Part shown: in pieces, positions 8,002-11,905 of the stretch
Layout: each line of letters begins with the position of its first letter
How positions within the stretch are numbered: the first letter of the stretch is position 1
NCBI GenBank assembly: GCA_946481035.1
Contig: CAMLNK010000034.1
Span: forward strand, 1 to 11,905
Direction of reading: 5' to 3'
Length of the DNA stretch: 11,905 nt
Source of the DNA: an uncultured Dyadobacter sp.
GTDB lineage: Bacteria; Bacteroidota; Bacteroidia; Cytophagales; Spirosomataceae
Position numbers and translations under genes: made by a program
Notes under the pieces: generated by a model
What the model was told of the DNA's origin: nothing
The model's input: the letters and a program-made list of their open reading frames with translations, nothing else
Database searches by the model: none

Positions 8002-11000
8002 TTAAAATGTGACTTTAACACCAAATGAATAGATCTTGGCCTGGGGATAAATAGCCGCTCTGCCGCTTGCCGCAGCACGTTCGGGATCTATTCCCTTGAA
8101 AAACTTGGTGAATGTCACCAGATTGTCGCCCGACACGTACAGCCTGAGCATTTGGATCTTCACGCGGTTGATCAGCTTTGCCGGGAAGCTGTAACCCAGC
8201 TGAAAGTTCTTTAACCTGAGGTAGGAAGCATCTTGCAGCCACCAGTCGGATACCTGTGTATTGGGTGCGTAATTTTCGTTGAAGATGTGCGGGATGGTAT
8301 TGGAAGTGCCCTCGCCGTCCCACGCTTTTTCCCAGAATGTAGGCGGCGGGCCTGCCTGCCGGAAAGGGGCAATCCCCCACTCCTTGATGTAAATCTTGCG
8401 CCCTTCCACGCCTTGCAGGAAAATGCCGAGGTCGAAGTTTTTATAATCCGCATTGAAAGTCAGGCCATAATTGAACTTCGGAAATGCACCGCTGACGACC
8501 ATCCGGTCATCGGTGGTGATCTTGCCGTCGGGTACGCCGTTGGGCCCGCTGATGTCGCGGTACTTCATATCGCCGGGTTTGGGTTTCACGATCGGCGTCG
8601 GTCCATTGTCGATTTCACCCTGATTTTGGTAAATGCCGTCAAAAACGTACATAAAATACGAATTATAAGGCAGCCCTTCCTGGGTTACGGTGCCGTTGCC
8701 GTTGTTGACCTCACGCGCACCAAACTTTACCACCTTGTTTTTGTAGGTTTCAAAATTCCCCTGGACTTTGTAACGGAAGTCCTTGATCCTGTTTTGGTAA
8801 CCCAATGAAATTTCAACACCTGTATTGCTCATTTCCCCGAGATTGACCGTCGGGCCGGCTACCCCGATGAAATCAGGTACCTGCAAGGGTCTGAGGATAT
8901 TCGTGGTCTTCTTGGAATACCAGTCGATACTCCCGAAAACCGACGCCCTGAACAGGCCGAAATCAATGCCGACGTCGGTTACGGTGGTGGTTTCCCAGGT
9001 AATATTGCGATTAATAAGGTCGGTTTGGGTTACGCCTTGCTGCAAGGAGCCTCCCAGATTGTAAACAACCGGATTGAGCACCTGCTGGTAAGGGTAAGGC
9101 AGCGACTCGCCGCCCAGGGTGCGATTTACATTCTGGTTACCCACCTGCCCCCACGACACACGCGCTTTCAAACTTTCCAGCCAACTGACCGGCTTCAAAA
9201 ACTGCTCTTCCGAAATTCTCCAACCTGCCGATGCCGACGGGAAAAAACCCCATTTATTTCCTTTCGGGAAGCGCGACGAGCCGTCGTACCGGAAATTACC
9301 TTCGAGCAGGTATTTCTCTTTGAAATTGTAGGTCGCCCGCCCGAACACAGATTGAAGCGCCCATTCATAAGCCAACCCGTCGGCGAGCTGCCCGCCCGGC
9401 GAATAAGCGCCCAGTTCGAGCAGATCATTCGACGGCGCATTGCGCTTGAAGCCCTGCAAACGGTCATAGCGGAAGGTTTCCTGGCTCACGCCGAGCAATG
9501 CATTCACGTCGTGGTTTTCTCCGATTTTCTTCGCATAATTCAAAGTACCGAAAACAGTGTACTGCACGTCGTTTTCCTTCCGTACCGTCAGGTTGTTTTC
9601 ACCGACCGTCCCGTTCCACTGCGTATTGTACAGATATTGCCCGCTCGCATCCGGCAGAAACATATAGGCGGGAATGCCCACAACATGAACTTTGGTTTGC
9701 CGGTCATTGAATTTCACGGCGCCTTTGACCTGCGCCTTTAACCCCGGAAAAATATTGACGTCCAGAAACGCCGAGGCGAGCGCGTAATAGTTCCGGATAT
9801 ACCTGCCGCCGTTTTCCGCAAGTGCCACCGGGTTTTTGTTACCGCCTTCCTGAATATAGGCTTTGGCAGCATACCGGCCGCTCCCGTCCGGCAGTTTCGG
9901 CGTAAATGTAGGGTGGGCCGCCAATGCGCTCAGTATCTGATCTTCCGTTGAATTCCCGTCGAATTGGGTATTCAATGCGGTCTCCCGGCGGTCGCCTTTT
10001 GAAAAGGCCAGGTTAGTCCCGAAGGCAATGCGCTTGTTGAGGCTTGTCTTGAAATTGAACTGGGCATCGTACCGCTTGTAACCCGTGGCGATCAGGATCC
10101 CGTCCTGATCGAGGTAACCCGCCCCGAAATTGTAGGTCGTGTTCTCCTTACCGCCGTTCACGCTCAAGTAATGCTGCTGCATCGGGGAAGTGCGGAAAAT
10201 GGCATCCATCCAGTCGTAGCTTGGGTATTGGGCAGGATTGGTTTTGCTTCCCTGGCGGTACTCTTCGATTTGCGCCGGCGTGTAGAGCTGGTTGGTATTC
10301 GTTCCCGTGTGCGCGATGGCCTTGTTGAGGAGCTCCATAAACTGCACCGAGTTCGTGATCCTGTCGTAAACAGAAGTGGCTTTCTGGCTGCCGAAGTTAT
10401 AGCTGTAATCGACATTCAGCCTTCCGGCGGTACCGGCTTTGGTAGTCACCAGAATGACCCCGTTGGCCGCCCGCGAGCCGTAAATGGCTGCCGAAGCCGC
10501 GTCCTTTAACACAGAAATGCTTTCGATCTGGTTGGGGTTGACGTTGTTCAGATTACCCTCCACACCGTCGATCAATATAAGCGGATCGTTTCCCGCACCG
10601 CTGAAAGTACCCTGCCCACGAATCTGAATGCTGGCGTTTTCGGCCCCAGGCTGTCCCGAGTTCTGCGTAACCTGCACACCGGGCATCCTTCCCTGCAAGA
10701 GCGAAGTGGTATTGGGCGCATGCCGGGTGGTCAGTTCGGAGCCGGTCACATTACTGACGGCGCCGGTGAGGTTTACTTTCTTCTGGGTACCATAACCCAC
10801 TACAACCACTTCTTCCAGGGCTTTTTCGTCCGTGGCCAGCACCACGTCGAGCACTTCGCGCTTCCCGACTTCCAGCTCCTGGGCCACATAACCCACAAAA
10901 CTGAATATCAGCACCGGGTTATCTTCCTGAAATTCCAGACTATAACTGCCGTTCTGATCGGTAATGGTTCCCTGGCTGGTCCCTTTGATAATGACGCTTA

Positions 11001-11478
11001 CCCCCGGCAAGCCCACGCCGTCCTTGTCGGTAACCTTACCCCGTACCGGCGCCTTTGTTTTGGGTTCGGGGACTACTACTTCCCGTTCCGTCAGGATAAT
11101 GTTTTTGCCCTCCTGCCTGAACGCCAGGTTGGTTCGGTCGAGGATCAGTTCCAAAGTTTTCTGGACCGTCCGCGACTCTTTGTGGAGTGTAATGTTGTCG
11201 AAAGGCGAGACAGCCTTCGAGAGATAGAAGATATTGAATCCCGATTCCTGCTGCACTTTTTGAAGCGCATCCCTTAACGAAGCCCTCTCCAAACCCACGG
11301 TTACATTGGCTTCCCGAATATCTTGCGCACCGCTCGTTCCCGCCAGCAGCAGCTGGGTAGCCATGATGAGAACGCCGATACCATAAACGCTGATCTTCAT
11401 TAAATTGCAAAGATATCGGCATAAGATACCTTGCCGGCCGGGCATAGTTCTTCTGCCTACGGATATAGGTTTTTTCAT
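8002..11478 (-). CDS. SusC/RagA-family TonB-dependent transporter with STN signalling domain
   Basis: 1158 aa outer-membrane importer of oligosaccharides, powered by TonB-ExbBD and paired with the SusD gene 11 nt downstream. Order of parts: a basic N-terminal leader and signal sequence (hydrophobic 31-47, cut near SGAQ, residue 52); an STN domain (about 56-131); a carboxypeptidase-like regulatory domain (about 146-217, GKVTDKDGVGLPGVSVIIKG); a TonB-box-like EEVVVVGYG (222-230); a plug (about 235-346) with LILIDGVEG and the SusC signature LKDAASAAIYGSRAANGV; then the 22-strand barrel ending in the usual terminal Phe. The STN domain is found in transporters that signal to a FecR anti-sigma factor, and a FecR gene lies just upstream. 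Met1 (11478) gives a 26-residue Arg-rich extension; Met27 (ATG at 11400) would give a conventional signal peptide. Long leaders are common in SusC proteins, so I keep the upstream start, but it is not certain. Confidence 0.97.
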   Translation of the reverse strand: MKKPISVGRRTMPGRQGILCRYLCNLMKISVYGIGVLIMATQLLLAGTSGAQDIREANVTVGLERASLRDALQKVQQESGFNIFYLSKAVSPFDNITLHKESRTVQKTLELILDRTNLAFRQEGKNIILTEREVVVPEPKTKAPVRGKVTDKDGVGLPGVSVIIKGTSQGTITDQNGSYSLEFQEDNPVLIFSFVGYVAQELEVGKREVLDVVLATDEKALEEVVVVGYGTQKKVNLTGAVSNVTGSELTTRHAPNTTSLLQGRMPGVQVTQNSGQPGAENASIQIRGQGTFSGAGNDPLILIDGVEGNLNNVNPNQIESISVLKDAASAAIYGSRAANGVILVTTKAGTAGRLNVDYSYNFGSQKATSVYDRITNSVQFMELLNKAIAHTGTNTNQLYTPAQIEEYRQGSKTNPAQYPSYDWMDAIFRTSPMQQHYLSVNGGKENTTYNFGAGYLDQDGILIATGYKRYDAQFNFKTSLNKRIAFGTNLAFSKGDRRETALNTQFDGNSTEDQILSALAAHPTFTPKLPDGSGRYAAKAYIQEGGNKNPVALAENGGRYIRNYYALASAFLDVNIFPGLKAQVKGAVKFNDRQTKVHVVGIPAYMFLPDASGQYLYNTQWNGTVGENNLTVRKENDVQYTVFGTLNYAKKIGENHDVNALLGVSQETFRYDRLQGFKRNAPSNDLLELGAYSPGGQLADGLAYEWALQSVFGRATYNFKEKYLLEGNFRYDGSSRFPKGNKWGFFPSASAGWRISEEQFLKPVSWLESLKARVSWGQVGNQNVNRTLGGESLPYPYQQVLNPVVYNLGGSLQQGVTQTDLINRNITWETTTVTDVGIDFGLFRASVFGSIDWYSKKTTNILRPLQVPDFIGVAGPTVNLGEMSNTGVEISLGYQNRIKDFRYKVQGNFETYKNKVVKFGAREVNNGNGTVTQEGLPYNSYFMYVFDGIYQNQGEIDNGPTPIVKPKPGDMKYRDISGPNGVPDGKITTDDRMVVSGAFPKFNYGLTFNADYKNFDLGIFLQGVEGRKIYIKEWGIAPFRQAGPPPTFWEKAWDGEGTSNTIPHIFNENYAPNTQVSDWWLQDASYLRLKNFQLGYSFPAKLINRVKIQMLRLYVSGDNLVTFTKFFKGIDPERAAASGRAAIYPQAKIYSFGVKVTF

Positions 11479-11481
11479 ATA

Positions 11482-11508
11482 TTTGTATTGTCTAGAATGT
11501 TTGTATTG
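11482..11508. repeat. 9-bp direct repeat just upstream of the SusC start
   Basis: TTTGTATTG occurs exactly twice (11482-11490 and 11500-11508, plus-strand reading), separated by 9 bp (TCTAGAATG), giving a period of 18 bp. It lies 4-30 nt upstream of the SusC ATG at 11478. Two identical half-sites less than two helical turns apart could be an operator or part of the leader RNA. No function is proven. Confidence 0.45.
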
Positions 11509-11523
11509 CGAATTTTCTATTCA

Positions 11524-11557
11524 AAGCTCCCTATTGCTGTCCAAGGCCGGGGAGCTT
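11524..11557 (-). other. Inverted repeat in the fecR-susC gap (leader hairpin or operator)
   Basis: AAGCTCCC (11524-11531) and GGGAGCTT (11550-11557) are perfect 8-bp inverted arms around an 18-nt loop. Read on the minus strand, the hairpin would lie in the SusC leader, 45 nt before the start codon. It is followed by TTTGAATAG rather than a T-run, so it is a poor terminator for fecR. Read on the plus strand it is followed by CTTCTTTTAT (11555-11564, including the end of the arm), which is more terminator-like. It may be an attenuator, a regulator site or the terminator of an antisense RNA. Confidence 0.45.
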
Positions 11558-11569
11558 CTTTTATAGGTA

Positions 11570-11590
11570 CCGGGCAGCTACGGGGCCCGG
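11570..11590 (-). other. Short GC-rich inverted repeat after fecR
   Basis: CCGGGC (11570-11575) and GCCCGG (11585-11590) form a 6-bp all-GC stem with a 9-nt loop, about 50 nt past the fecR stop. No T-run follows on either strand, so it is not a classical terminator. With the neighbouring 8-bp hairpin it makes the transcript between fecR and susC strongly structured. A chance match is possible for so short an element. Confidence 0.3.
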
Positions 11591-11638
11591 CCGGAATGGA
11601 TGGCTTTCTGTTTCATAAGAATTTAGTTATCAGTCAAT

Positions 11639-11905
11639 TTAGCGGCAGCCTTCTCCACTCAACACCAGGTCGCCGCTTTCCAGGGTGTATTTTGTGTTGC
11701 TGGTGATCGTCAGTACTTTAAAGACTTCTTCCAGGGTTTCCGTCCCTGAAAACCGGCCGGTTATCAGGCATTTTTGCAATTGCGGGTTCTGAAAAGATAT
11801 GCTTACCCCGTAACGTTTCGCCAGCATTTCCGCGAGCTCTCCGAAAGGCATTTCCTGGAACACCATATCGGCCTGTACCCAGGCGGTCAGCTCCTGCGAT
11901 TTGAC
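11639..11905 (-). CDS. FecR-type anti-sigma factor, C-terminal fragment (DUF4974 domain)
   Basis: Only the last 88 codons and the TAA stop are inside the window; the frame is open to the right edge. The residues match the C-terminal domain of Bacteroidota FecR proteins (DUF4974, PF16344): VFQEMPFGELAEMLAKRYGV, then ITGRFSGTETLEEVFKVL, then YTLESGDLVLSG. FecR proteins sit in the inner membrane, hold an ECF sigma factor inactive, and receive a signal from the STN domain of an outer-membrane transporter. The next gene on this strand is a SusC transporter with an STN domain, which supports this role. The sigma factor gene would be expected upstream of fecR, outside the window. The transmembrane segment and the sigma-binding N-terminus cannot be seen. 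Confidence 0.92.
   Translation of the reverse strand, partial: VKSQELTAWVQADMVFQEMPFGELAEMLAKRYGVSISFQNPQLQKCLITGRFSGTETLEEVFKVLTITSNTKYTLESGDLVLSGEGCR

Noticed and set aside
11609..11634. Sigma-70-like TTGACT near the fecR stop on the minus strand
   Set aside because: The nearest -10-like word (TATGAA) is only 14 nt away, and Bacteroidota primary sigma factors do not use the TTGACA/TATAAT pair.
11751..11762. Perfect 12-bp palindrome AACCGGCCGGTT
   Set aside because: It lies inside the conserved FecR coding sequence (encoding TGRF and neighbours), and CCGG-rich words recur by chance at this base composition.

Overview
The window reads as a piece of a Bacteroidota chromosome, most likely from the Cytophagales (a Dyadobacter/Spirosoma-type bacterium). 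The grounds are the SusC/SusD pair, a FecR-type anti-sigma factor, Bacteroidota-style promoter words (TAnnTTTG) and the absence of clear Shine-Dalgarno sequences. The genus is inferred from the style of the proteins, not proven. Every real gene lies on the minus strand, so transcription runs from high to low coordinates.

In transcription order: (1) 11905-11639, the C-terminal end of a FecR-type anti-sigma factor, cut by the window edge. (2) 11638-11479, a 160-bp gap with two inverted repeats and a 9-bp direct repeat. (3) 11478-8002, a SusC-type TonB-dependent outer-membrane transporter with an N-terminal STN signalling domain. (4) 7990-6524, its SusD-type surface lipoprotein. (5) 6514-4628, a family GH97 glycosidase whose catalytic residues point to the retaining (alpha-galactosidase-like) branch. 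(6) 4631-2316, a diverged GH95-like (alpha-L-fucosidase-like) hydrolase whose start codon overlaps the GH97 stop. (7) An 83-bp gap with a plausible promoter. (8) 2232-1, a lipoprotein fusing a YncE/YVTN-type beta-propeller to a phosphoesterase domain; its C-terminus is beyond the window.

Genes 3-6 are spaced by 11 nt, 9 nt and a 4-nt overlap, and form one polysaccharide-utilisation operon. SusD would capture a glycan at the surface and SusC would import it. GH97 and the GH95-like enzyme, both with export signals, would trim alpha-linked galactose- or fucose-type sugars. The FecR tail together with the STN domain suggests control by an ECF sigma/anti-sigma relay, with the sigma gene presumably just outside the window. 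The propeller-phosphatase gene looks like a separate transcription unit, and its link to glycan use is unproven.

No stretch over 300 bases lacks a gene. I saw no RNA genes, insertion sequences, CRISPR arrays or clear frameshifts. The points most worth a second look are the altered active site of the GH95-like enzyme and the structured fecR-susC gap, which could hold a leader element or a small antisense RNA.
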